This document shows, piece after piece, positions 8,060 to 16,128 of a stretch of DNA of 42,701 nt. A program made the position numbers and the translations under genes. The DNA is taken from the NCBI GenBank assembly GCA_937872095.1, contig CALMNW010000066.1, forward strand, positions 1-42,701, read 5' to 3'. The notes beneath the pieces are model-generated. The model ran no database searches. It had not been told where the DNA came from and saw only the letters and a list, made by a program, of their open reading frames with translations. The stretch's first letter is position 1. Each line of letters begins with the position of its first letter. This DNA is from an uncultured Verrucomicrobiota bacterium (GTDB lineage: Bacteria > Verrucomicrobiota > Kiritimatiellia > CAIQIC01 > Lenti-01).

Positions 8060-9738
8060 AAGCCGTTTGCATCGTCGCGCAGGAATTGCTCTCCGCCTAC
8101 GGGCGCGGAGTAGCGCGCTGCGCGGACGGCTTGCTGGCCGGGAAAAGCGCTTTGCGGCCGGCGTCCGGCCGGGAAGGACCAGCGGCAGTGGCGGCTCAAT
8201 TCGTGGGCGCGATTCCGCCGGACGATCTGGCGGTTTCCGGCTTCGGCCGGTTCGCGGCCTTGTTGCGCGCGGGTTTGGCCGGCCTGGAACTGCCGGAAGA
8301 TGCACCCATCTACTTGGCTACGACGGCGGGCGCGATCGATGAACTGGAAGCCGCCACGTTCGCCGGCGCCGAGTTCGCCGGGCAAGGCGGGTTTTCCCGT
8401 CTGCACGGTTTGGCTGCCGCGGCCTTCGGCGTGGCATCGGAACGGATCCATGTCGTTTCCTCCGCCTGCGCGTCCTCGACGGCCGCGCTCGCGTTGGCGG
8501 CCGGCGCCATCCGCCGCGGCGAAATCGAATGCGCGCTCGTGGCCGGCGCCGATATCCTTTCTGAATTCGTGCTGGCGGGCTTCGCGGCGCTGATGGCGGT
8601 CGATCCGGACGGAGCACATCCGTTCGATGCGGATCGCAAAGGAGTCGCGCTGGGCGAGGCTTTCGTGGGCGCCTTGCTGATGCGGGGCGACCGGGCCGCG
8701 CGCGAGGGCCGGCCTTGCCTCGGCGGGGTGGCCGGTTGGGGCCTCACCTGCGACGCCAACCACCTGACCGGACCATCGCGCGACGGCGCGCCGCTGGCGG
8801 ACGCGATCGGCGCCGCCGTGGCCATGGCGGGCGGCGCGCCTGCCGACGTCGCGTTTCTTTGCGCCCATGGCACGGGCACCGCCTACAACGACCAAATGGA
8901 AATGCTGGCGTTTCGCCGCGCGTTCGGCGAGGCGCCGCGGCCGACGTTTTCCGTGAAAGGCGGCATGGGCCATGTGCTGGGGGCGGCCGGCTTGGCGGAG
9001 GTCCTGCTGGCGCTCGAATTCCTGCGGCGCGGCCGGATTCCGCCGACGGTGGGATTGCGCCGGGCGGCGGATGCGGCCATCGGCTGGGTGTCCGGGGAAT
9101 CGCGGTCCGTGGATTCCGCTGGCCTCGCGATTTCGACCAATTCGGGCTTCGGCGGGACCAACGCGGCCGTGGCCTTGACCTTGGCGCCGCATCAGCTTTC
9201 TCGTGCAGCTCGATCCGCGGAAATCTCTGCACAGCTGCTCGGTACTGCCCGGGTTTCCGCCGCGGAGGCTGCGGCGACGCCGGAAGAAATCCCCGCCTTG
9301 CCGCGCAACTTCAGCCGGTTCGGAGCCGATGTCCGGCAGGCGTATTTTGCCGTGCGCCGGGCCTTGGCTGCGGCCGGTCGGATATCCGCCACCGGCCGCA
9401 TCGGCTTGATCGCGTGCGACCGCGCCGGCAGCGAACGGGCCAATGCCGCCTATTTCGCCGATTACGTGAATTCGGGCCGGACGCTGGCGCGCGGCCAAAT
9501 GTTCGCGTATACTCTGCCAACCGCGATCGCGGCGGAATGCGCCATCGCCTGCCGTTTGACGGGGCCGTTGCTCTATCTCGCGGATGCGGACGGAACCCCG
9601 GCCGCCGCCGAGCGGGCCGCGCGCGGCCTGCTGGCGGAAGGGCAATGCGAAGCCGTTGTTTTGCTGGAGACGGAATCCGGCGCATTCCAGGCGACGGTCT
9701 GGGGCGCCGCACGATCCCAACATAAGGAAAACCCATGA
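8044..9738 (+). CDS. Ketosynthase 2 with a C-terminal chain-length-factor-like half domain
   Basis: I start this gene at GTG 8044, which has AGGGGA about seven bases upstream and overlaps the thioesterase stop; an ATG at 7981 would lie deep inside that gene. The 564-residue protein has a complete ketosynthase with Cys142 (SSACASS), His275 (CAHGTGT) and His310 (KGGMGH). A normal KS ends near residue 405. Here about 155 further residues follow that look like the N-terminal half of a Cys-less KS of the type found as partner subunits in aryl-polyene clusters (RIGLIACDRAGS, then GQMFAYTLPTAIAAECAIA, then EAVVLLETE). The extension could serve dimerisation or chain-length control. Its assignment is by eye. 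Confidence 0.85.
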   Translation: MPAGVEAVCIVAQELLSAYGRGVARCADGLLAGKSALRPASGREGPAAVAAQFVGAIPPDDLAVSGFGRFAALLRAGLAGLELPEDAPIYLATTAGAIDELEAATFAGAEFAGQGGFSRLHGLAAAAFGVASERIHVVSSACASSTAALALAAGAIRRGEIECALVAGADILSEFVLAGFAALMAVDPDGAHPFDADRKGVALGEAFVGALLMRGDRAAREGRPCLGGVAGWGLTCDANHLTGPSRDGAPLADAIGAAVAMAGGAPADVAFLCAHGTGTAYNDQMEMLAFRRAFGEAPRPTFSVKGGMGHVLGAAGLAEVLLALEFLRRGRIPPTVGLRRAADAAIGWVSGESRSVDSAGLAISTNSGFGGTNAAVALTLAPHQLSRAARSAEISAQLLGTARVSAAEAAATPEEIPALPRNFSRFGADVRQAYFAVRRALAAAGRISATGRIGLIACDRAGSERANAAYFADYVNSGRTLARGQMFAYTLPTAIAAECAIACRLTGPLLYLADADGTPAAAERAARGLLAEGQCEAVVLLETESGAFQATVWGAARSQHKENP

Positions 9739-11006
9739 ATTTGAAGCTGATTTATCCCCGTTGGCCGAAACTGCAACACCAGACGGAATTCCATCTGCCG
9801 CCGCATGGGCCGGTGTGCTTCGCCGCGACCCTGCCGCGGGACGTCCAGATCGCGTTCGTCGACGAGAACGTGGATCCGTTGGATTTGAACGATCAGCCCG
9901 ATCTGGTGGCGATGTCGGTCATGCTGACCTGCCAGATTCCCCGGGCCTGGGAAATCGCCGATGCCTATCGCGCGCGCGGCGTTCCGGTGATTTTCGGCGG
10001 CATCGCCACGATGCTGCACGCGGAGGAAACGAAGGCCCATGCGGACAGCGTATTCCTCGGCGAGGCCGAAGGCCGCATGGAGCAGGTCCTCGCCGATTTA
10101 AAGGCGGGGGCCCTCAAGCCGGTCTACGACTTCTTGCGCAATCCGCCGGACATCCGGTTGGTCGGGCCGGCGCGCCGGGACATCCTGAACCGGCCGCGCT
10201 ATAATTTCCGGGGCGTGCAGATGGTCGATCTGATCCACGCCTCCCGCGGCTGCAAGTTCAAGTGTTTCCCGTGCTGCACGCCGTATCTGGGCGGGTGCTC
10301 GTTCCGGCCGCGGCCGATCGACGTCGTGGTGGCGGAAATGGCGGCGATCCCGAACAACCGGTTTTTCATCGTCGACAACTCGCTGGCGCAGGATGGCCAT
10401 TGGGAGAAGGAATTGTTCAAGGCCATCGCGCCGCTGAAGAAAAAATGGGTTTCGCATCCGATCTTCGACACCGACGAAGTGCTGTCGCTGGCGGCAGACG
10501 CGGGCTGCTGGTACGTTTATCAGGCGGTGGCCGGCATCACGAAGGGCATCCGGCGCCGGATCGAGCGGCTGCACGCGCACGGCATCGGGATCGAAGGCAC
10601 GATTCTGCTGGGGCTGGACGACCAGACGGAAGACGACGTGAAGCGCATGGTCGATTTCCTGCTGGAAATGAAGTTGGACATGGCGGAGTTCACGGTGCTG
10701 GTGCCGTTCCCGCACACGCCGGTGCGCGAACAGCTGGAACGGGAAGGGCGCATCCTGCACAACGACTGGATCCGCTATACCGGTTCGGAAGTGGTCTACC
10801 GTCCGGCCAAGATGGCTCCGGACGTGCTGGAAAAGATGTACCACTACGCTTGGGATGCCTTCTACAAGGAGGCCGACGCCGCCACGCGGATGGCGCGCCT
10901 CTTCCTGAAGGTCATCCACAAGGAAATGAAGGACGGGACGAATCCGGACGTCGGCCGGCGCCGCGACCGGAAGGGCTGGGGCGCGGGAGGCGGCGGGACC
11001 CCATGA
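9735..11006 (+). CDS. B12-binding-type radical SAM enzyme A
   Basis: The 423-residue protein has an N-terminal Rossmann-like region of the cobalamin-binding radical SAM class (about residues 30-130, with IFGGIATMLH and VFLGEAE). The radical SAM core carries the [4Fe-4S] motif C173-X3-C177-X2-C180. Another cysteine follows immediately (CFPCC). No DxHxxG cobalamin motif is seen, as is usual for this class. Relatives include methylases and cyclases such as HpnP, HpnR and BchE. Here it probably modifies an acyl or polyene intermediate by methylation, cyclisation or C-C bond formation. It is coupled by ATGA to the ketosynthase upstream and to radical SAM B downstream. The last 25 residues are rich in Gly and Arg and probably disordered. 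Confidence 0.88.
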   Translation: MNLKLIYPRWPKLQHQTEFHLPPHGPVCFAATLPRDVQIAFVDENVDPLDLNDQPDLVAMSVMLTCQIPRAWEIADAYRARGVPVIFGGIATMLHAEETKAHADSVFLGEAEGRMEQVLADLKAGALKPVYDFLRNPPDIRLVGPARRDILNRPRYNFRGVQMVDLIHASRGCKFKCFPCCTPYLGGCSFRPRPIDVVVAEMAAIPNNRFFIVDNSLAQDGHWEKELFKAIAPLKKKWVSHPIFDTDEVLSLAADAGCWYVYQAVAGITKGIRRRIERLHAHGIGIEGTILLGLDDQTEDDVKRMVDFLLEMKLDMAEFTVLVPFPHTPVREQLEREGRILHNDWIRYTGSEVVYRPAKMAPDVLEKMYHYAWDAFYKEADAATRMARLFLKVIHKEMKDGTNPDVGRRRDRKGWGAGGGGTP

Positions 11007-12361
11007 AGATCCTGCTGGTATCCTGCAATCCGGTGGTCGCGCCGTATCCGGTCTATCCGCTGGGCATGGCGGTGGTCGCGAGCGCCCTGCAACAGGCCGG
11101 CCACGACGTGCGCCAGTACGACATGCTGGCGGGCGGATTTTCGCTGGAGAAGTTGCGGGAAACCCTGGCCGCGGATCCGCCCGGCCTGATCGGCATTTCG
11201 TTCCGGAACCTCGACAACGTGAACGCCTGCAACGAGGCGTGGTACGTCGATCAACTCGCGGATCTGACGGCGGCGCTGCGCGCGGCGAGCGCCGCGCCGA
11301 TTCTGCTGGGCGGTCCGGGATTTTCCGTGATGCCGGAGCAGGTGCTGGCGGCCGCGGGCGCGGATTACGGCATCGTGGGCGAAGGGGAACGTCTCGCGGT
11401 CGAGCTGGCGGACCGGCTGGCGCGCGGCGAGCGCCCGGAGCAGCGCATCTGGCGCGCCGGGGCCACGCTGGACGCGGCCGGCATGGCCGCGCCCGCGTAC
11501 GACGAAGCGATTTTGGCGTTTTACCAGGGTGCCGGCGGCGTGACGCCGCTGCAGAGCAAGCGCGGGTGCCCGCACCGTTGCGCCTATTGCACGTATCCGC
11601 TGCTGGAAGGGCATCGCATCCGTCCGCGCGATCCCGAGCGGGTCGTCGACGACGTGCTGGCGCTCCAGGCCCGCGGCGCCAAGCAGATCTTTTTCACGGA
11701 TTCGATCTTCAACGACCAGGCCGGCCATTACCGGAAGCTGGTGGCGACCATGCGGAAACGGGGCGTCCAGATCCCGTGGACCGGATTTTTTCGGCCTGAA
11801 ATGCTGTCGCCGGAAATCCTCGAAGAGATGAAGGCGACCGGCCTGAACGCCGTCGAGCTGGGTTCCGACGCGACGTCCGACGCGACGCTGCGCGGGATGG
11901 GGAAGGATTTCAACTTCGCGGAGGTCAAGGCCGTCCACGATCGTTTCTTGGCGGCGCAACTGACGGTTTCGCATTATTTCATGATGGGCGGTCCGGAAGA
12001 AACGCGGGAAACGGTGGAAGAGGGCATCGCCAACGTCCTGCAGTTGAAAGGCGCGGCTTCGTTCATTTTTCTCGGCGTGCGGATCTTGCCCGAGACGCCG
12101 CTGGCCGAAAGGGCACTGGCGGAGGGGTTGATCGGACCGGAAACCGATCTGCTGCATCCGGTCTATTACTTCTCGCCCGCGCTCGACCGGGATGGATTGC
12201 ACGAGCGGTTGATCGCGGCTTTCAAGGCGCATCGGCACGTGGTTTATCCGCCCGACGCGATGGACAGCGGTCTGGCCTTCCTGCACCGGCTGGGCTACAC
12301 GGGCATGTCGATCGATCTGCTGCTCAAGCGGAGCGACCGGCGCGGAACTCCGCCCACATGA
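11003..12361 (+). CDS. B12-binding-type radical SAM enzyme B
   Basis: The 452-residue protein has the same two-part layout as its upstream neighbour. The cobalamin-type Rossmann domain covers about residues 1-135 (MKILLVSCNP, ILLGGPGFS, YGIVGEGE). The radical SAM domain has C189-X3-C193-X2-C196 in KRGCPHRCAYC. It differs greatly from enzyme A in sequence, so it is not a recent duplicate. A substrate cannot be named. The start ATG overlaps the stop of enzyme A, and its stop overlaps the next gene, so three proteins may be made in fixed ratio. Confidence 0.88.
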   Translation: MKILLVSCNPVVAPYPVYPLGMAVVASALQQAGHDVRQYDMLAGGFSLEKLRETLAADPPGLIGISFRNLDNVNACNEAWYVDQLADLTAALRAASAAPILLGGPGFSVMPEQVLAAAGADYGIVGEGERLAVELADRLARGERPEQRIWRAGATLDAAGMAAPAYDEAILAFYQGAGGVTPLQSKRGCPHRCAYCTYPLLEGHRIRPRDPERVVDDVLALQARGAKQIFFTDSIFNDQAGHYRKLVATMRKRGVQIPWTGFFRPEMLSPEILEEMKATGLNAVELGSDATSDATLRGMGKDFNFAEVKAVHDRFLAAQLTVSHYFMMGGPEETRETVEEGIANVLQLKGAASFIFLGVRILPETPLAERALAEGLIGPETDLLHPVYYFSPALDRDGLHERLIAAFKAHRHVVYPPDAMDSGLAFLHRLGYTGMSIDLLLKRSDRRGTPPT

Positions 12362-13284
12362 CCGCCGCAGATCCAGTTTCCTGCGCCTCGCCGCCGCCGG
12401 CGCGGCCGCGTCCTCGCGGCCGGGGCAACGCGTTGGGCTTCTGGTTTTTCCGGACGGCGCTGCGCTTCACGGGACTGCGGGGGGCGTACGGCCTGCTCTA
12501 TTTCGTGGCGCCGTACTATGCGTTGTTCGACCGCGCGGCGATTGCCGCGGCCGGCGCCTATTTGCGCCGCATTTTCCCGAAGCAGTCCCCGCTGGCGCGG
12601 CGGTTGGCCACCTGCCGCCTGTTCATCAACCAGGGCAAGTGTCTGATCGATCGCGGCGCCCACAACGTCGGCCACGTCGATTTCCGTTTCGATACGGCGC
12701 AGGTGGAGCAGGCCGGCGCCGCGCTGGCCGGAAAGCCGACCGGGTTCGTCTTGCTCTTGTCCCACGTCGGCGGCTGGCAGCTGGCTTTGCCCCATTTGCG
12801 GAACCTGACGGAAGCGCGGCCGGTGTCCCTGCTGATGAACGAAGCGGAAACGCCGGACGTGCACGCGCACGTGCGCGGCGACGACGCCGGGTTCCACGTG
12901 ATCTCGCCCGAAGCCGGGCCGGCATGCGTGGTCGAAATGGTCGCCCGGCTCCAAAATGGCGAGATCGTCTCGATCATGGGCGATCGCGCCTACGGGAGCC
13001 AGACGGTGGCCGTTCCGTTTCTGGGGGAGGACGCCCGTTTTCCCGCCAGCGCTTTCGCGGTGGCGCGCGCGGCCCGTTGCCCGGTCCTGGCTTTGTTCGT
13101 CGCCAAGACCGGGGTGGTTTCGTATGCGATGGAAGCCGCGCTGTTTGCGCCGCCGGCGCCGGACGATCGCCAATCGACCCGCAAAGCCGTGGCGCTTTAC
13201 GCGGAATCGCTGGAGGAGTTCGTGCGCCGGCATCCCTACCAATGCTTTCTATTCGACGATATTTGGGGGACCCCGAAGGCATGA
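12358..13284 (+). CDS. LpxL-like (lysophospholipid/lipid A type) acyltransferase
   Basis: The 308-residue protein resembles LpxL/HtrB acyltransferases, in particular the subgroup found in aryl-polyene clusters. An N-terminal amphipathic/hydrophobic segment (about 27-58) precedes an SHVGGWQ motif at 135-141. The family motif is H-X4-D/E; here His136 is present but the acidic partner is Gln141. The later GDRAYG block (about 208-213) is also recognisable. The first 24 residues are rich in Pro and Arg and may not be part of the fold. It would transfer an acyl group from ACP to a lipid acceptor at the inner membrane. Loss of the acidic residue may lower or alter activity. Confidence 0.85.
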   Translation: MTAADPVSCASPPPARPRPRGRGNALGFWFFRTALRFTGLRGAYGLLYFVAPYYALFDRAAIAAAGAYLRRIFPKQSPLARRLATCRLFINQGKCLIDRGAHNVGHVDFRFDTAQVEQAGAALAGKPTGFVLLLSHVGGWQLALPHLRNLTEARPVSLLMNEAETPDVHAHVRGDDAGFHVISPEAGPACVVEMVARLQNGEIVSIMGDRAYGSQTVAVPFLGEDARFPASAFAVARAARCPVLALFVAKTGVVSYAMEAALFAPPAPDDRQSTRKAVALYAESLEEFVRRHPYQCFLFDDIWGTPKA

Positions 13285-13382
13285 ATGCCGTCCAAAACCC
13301 GTCGCGGGCGCTGGAATCGGGTCTTTCCGCCGCCGGATAATTGGGATATAAACGATCTGAACCAAATAGAGCAGGAGCGAGC

Positions 13383-13661
13383 ATGGACAATCGAGAACAG
13401 GCTTTGGCCGAAATCAAGGAAAAGCTGAAAACGCATCTGATCGAACACCTGAACTTGCAGGACGTTTCGGCCGATCAAATCAAGGACGACGATCCTCTTT
13501 TCGGCGGGGGGCTCGGCTTGGATTCCTTGGATGCCGTGGAGATCGTGGTCGTCCTGCAGCGGCACTTCGGCGTGGAAATCAAGGATATGGAAGTCGGCCG
13601 CAAGGTGTTCCAGACGGTGAATTCACTGGCCGAGTTCATCTACGAGAAAACGCACGCCTAG
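13383..13661 (+). CDS. Acyl carrier protein 2
   Basis: This 92-residue ACP carries GLDSLD with Ser48 as the phosphopantetheine site. The flanking acidic helices are typical, and a GGGL segment precedes the motif. It follows a 98-bp gap, the widest in the cluster. The start is well supported by AGGAG at 13373-13377, six bases from the ATG. A TATAAA-like element near 13346 could belong to an internal promoter, but no matching -35 box is convincing. It heads the ACP-KS-CLF-ACP cassette and is the likely partner of ketosynthase 3. Confidence 0.95.
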   Translation: MDNREQALAEIKEKLKTHLIEHLNLQDVSADQIKDDDPLFGGGLGLDSLDAVEIVVVLQRHFGVEIKDMEVGRKVFQTVNSLAEFIYEKTHA

Positions 13662-13676
13662 TTTTTCGGCGTTGGC

Positions 13677-14846
13677 ATGAACGATCAGGTGGCGATCGCG
13701 GGTTTGGGCGTGGTGTCCGCGGCGGGTTCCGGCGTGGAGTCCTCGCTGGAGACCTTGCGCGCCGGGAGGCGGCCGGACTGCACCATCTGCCCGTTCGCCA
13801 AACTTCCCGTCGAGCTGCCGATGTTTGCCGTTGCGGGGGGCGCACAAGTCGACCGCACCTTCCATTTGGCCGTGCAAGCCGTTGGGCAGGCGCTGGCCGA
13901 TGCGGGATTGTCGCCCCTGCCGGACGGATTTCGTCTGGGGGTTTGTCTGGGCACCACGGTCGCCTGCCAGTTGAACGACATACCGTTCTATGCCGAGTAT
14001 CGCGCCACGGGGAATCCTTCGCTGGAACCCGTCGAGCGGTTTGCGGCGGGCAGTTTGGCCGAGCGCATTGCCCGGGAGGTCCGGGCCACGGGGCCGGTCC
14101 TGACCATCGTCAATGCCTGTTCGTCGGGTACGGATGCCATGGGCGTGGCCATGTCCTGGCTGAAGGCGGGCCGGTGCGACGCCGTGCTTGCCGGCGGCGC
14201 GGATGAATTGAGCCCCATCCCCACGGTGGGCTTCTATGCGCTGGGCCTGACCAGCCCCGAGCCCTGCAAGCCCTTCGACCGGACCCGTCGCGGCTTGAAT
14301 CTGGGCGAGGGCGCCGGCGTCGTCGTGCTGGAACGGGAGGAGAGCGCCAAACGGCGCGGGCGGACGTGCGACTTGTTCGCGGCCGGTTTCGGCGGCGCTT
14401 CGGACGGCTATCACCTGACGGCGCCTCATCCCGAAGGCCTCGGTTTGGAATTGGCCATCCGGGCCGCCTTGCGCGAGGCGGGCATCGAGCCGGCCGATAT
14501 CGATTTCATCAACGCCCACGGCACTTCGACGCCGGAAAACGACCGCATCGAGGGCGCGACGCTGGCTCGGATATTCGGTGCCGGCGTGCGGGCGATTTCG
14601 ACCAAGGGCGCCACGGGCCACGCGCTGGGCGCGGCGGGCGGCATCGAAACGGTCTTTACGGCCTTGGCCCTGCGCGAAGGCTGGATTCCGCCGAGCATCG
14701 GATTCGAAGAGCGCGACGAGGCGATTCCCTTCGCGCCGTTGACGGAGGTCACGCCGACGATTCGCCGGCATGCGCTGTCCACCTCGCTGGCGTTTGGCGG
14801 CAACAATTCGGCCTTGGTGCTGGAACGGCGGGAGGTGTCGCCGTGA
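13677..14846 (+). CDS. Ketosynthase 3 (KS-alpha of a KS/CLF pair)
   Basis: The 389-residue condensing enzyme has an intact Cys148 (NACSSG), His281 (NAHGTST) and His315 (KGATGH). It is directly followed by a Cys-less KS homologue whose GTG start overlaps its stop. This is the layout of type II polyketide and aryl-polyene KS-alpha/CLF heterodimers, so it probably forms the elongating heterodimer that builds the long polyene. The ACP genes on both sides (13383 and 15880) support this. The start ATG lies 16 bases after the ACP stop; the Shine-Dalgarno sequence is weak. Confidence 0.93.
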   Translation: MNDQVAIAGLGVVSAAGSGVESSLETLRAGRRPDCTICPFAKLPVELPMFAVAGGAQVDRTFHLAVQAVGQALADAGLSPLPDGFRLGVCLGTTVACQLNDIPFYAEYRATGNPSLEPVERFAAGSLAERIAREVRATGPVLTIVNACSSGTDAMGVAMSWLKAGRCDAVLAGGADELSPIPTVGFYALGLTSPEPCKPFDRTRRGLNLGEGAGVVVLEREESAKRRGRTCDLFAAGFGGASDGYHLTAPHPEGLGLELAIRAALREAGIEPADIDFINAHGTSTPENDRIEGATLARIFGAGVRAISTKGATGHALGAAGGIETVFTALALREGWIPPSIGFEERDEAIPFAPLTEVTPTIRRHALSTSLAFGGNNSALVLERREVSP

Positions 14847-15883
14847 ACCTCGCCGGAGTCGGCATCGTATTCCCGGGCGGCGCGGGCGTGTCGGCCCTGC
14901 GGGACGTTTTGGCTGCCGGCCAGCCCTTGAAAGGCGAAAGGCTGGAGAAGGAACAAGTTCCGGTCTTGAAGGTTCCCGCCGCGGCTTTGACCGGCAACCC
15001 CGTGCTGGCGCCGGCCCGGCGCGCCGATCGGTTCTGCAAGATGACCTTGCTGGCGGCGACGGAGGCCTTGGCCGGTTGCGAAGTGCCCCCGGAACGCATC
15101 GGCATCATCTTGGCCACCGCGTTCGGTCCCCACGGCACGGTGTTCAAGTTCGTGAACGACCTGCTCGAATTCGGAGACGAACAGGCGTCGCCGACGGTGT
15201 TTTCCCAGTCGGTCCATGCCGCGGCGGCTTCGATGGTCGCGGCGGCCGCGCACCTTCATGGCCCGGCGCTGACCGTGGCGGATTTGGCGATGCCGTTCGA
15301 AGAGGCGCTGGTCTTGGCGGACGCCTGGTTGGAGGGCGGTCGCTGCGAGGCCGTGCTCGTGGGCGCCGTGGACGAGACGTCGGATGTGCTGGCCCACGTG
15401 GTTCGGCGAAAATGGGCTTGTTCGCCCGATGGCGTGGCCCGGTTTTCGTCGGAAAAACAGATGGCCTACGTCCCCGGCGAAGGAGCCGTTTTCGTTCGCC
15501 TGGAACGCACGGCGGGCCCGCGGATTTCCGTGGAAAACGAACCGTCTTCCACCGCCGCCTGCCATCTGTTCAATGCCGGCGCACTGGGGAGCGACGACGC
15601 GGAACTGCGGCGGCGGGCTTTGCCATCTGTTCCGGCGAGGACCTACGTCTCGTTGCTGGGCAGTACCCGCATCGGGAGCGCGTTCCATCTCGCGGTCGCC
15701 TGGCTCATGCGCCGCGAAAACCGGTTCTTTCCCGACGTTCTGCCGCTGGCTTCCTGCGGATTCCCGGGCGGCGAGGTTGGACAAGAAGGGGCGGGGGGAT
15801 CGATTCAAGTGATATCCGCATGCGGGCCGCGTTGCCGCGCGATTACCCTCCATGCACTCGAGGAAAGACGACCTGGACCATGA
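14843..15883 (+). CDS. Chain-length-factor-like KS partner lacking the active-site Cys
   Basis: The start is GTG 14843, overlapping the ketosynthase stop, with GGAGG at 14831-14835 seven bases upstream. The 346-residue protein has the thiolase-like pattern (NLAGVGIVFPGG at the N-terminus; FSQSVHAAAASMVAAA; EAVLVGAVDE) of the short Cys-less KS homologues of aryl-polyene clusters. Where a ketosynthase has the nucleophilic Cys, this protein has a small residue, Ala149 by my alignment, and the second half lacks the His motifs. It should be a non-catalytic partner that shapes the tunnel of ketosynthase 3 and sets chain length. Its stop overlaps the next ACP start. Confidence 0.85.
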   Translation: MNLAGVGIVFPGGAGVSALRDVLAAGQPLKGERLEKEQVPVLKVPAAALTGNPVLAPARRADRFCKMTLLAATEALAGCEVPPERIGIILATAFGPHGTVFKFVNDLLEFGDEQASPTVFSQSVHAAAASMVAAAAHLHGPALTVADLAMPFEEALVLADAWLEGGRCEAVLVGAVDETSDVLAHVVRRKWACSPDGVARFSSEKQMAYVPGEGAVFVRLERTAGPRISVENEPSSTAACHLFNAGALGSDDAELRRRALPSVPARTYVSLLGSTRIGSAFHLAVAWLMRRENRFFPDVLPLASCGFPGGEVGQEGAGGSIQVISACGPRCRAITLHALEERRPGP

Positions 15884-16128
15884 AGACAGACGATATATTG
15901 CTGGAATTGAAATCGCACGTGGCGTTTCTGCTGGGCGCGGAGCCGGAAGGCATCGCTCCCGACCAGCCGTTGCATTTGCTGGGGCTTGATTCCATGGGTT
16001 TCGTCGATCTGCTGGTTTTCATCGAAAAACAGTTTGGTCTTTCGTTGATGAATTCCGGCCTATCCCAGGACGATTTCGCTTCGTTGTCGGTGCTGGCGGA
16101 GCGGATCGCCGGGGCGCAGCGGCAATGA
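15880..16128 (+). CDS. Acyl carrier protein 3
   Basis: This 82-residue carrier protein has the motif LGLDSMG with Ser38 as attachment site. Met follows Ser instead of the usual Leu, which is accepted in many ACPs. It overlaps both neighbours by four bases (15880-15883 and 16125-16128). Its helix II sequence (FVDLLVFIEKQFGLSL) differs clearly from ACP 1 and ACP 2, so the three carriers probably serve different partners. Its position next to a condensation-domain-like protein suggests that it may present the finished chain for transfer. Confidence 0.93.
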   Translation: MKTDDILLELKSHVAFLLGAEPEGIAPDQPLHLLGLDSMGFVDLLVFIEKQFGLSLMNSGLSQDDFASLSVLAERIAGAQRQ

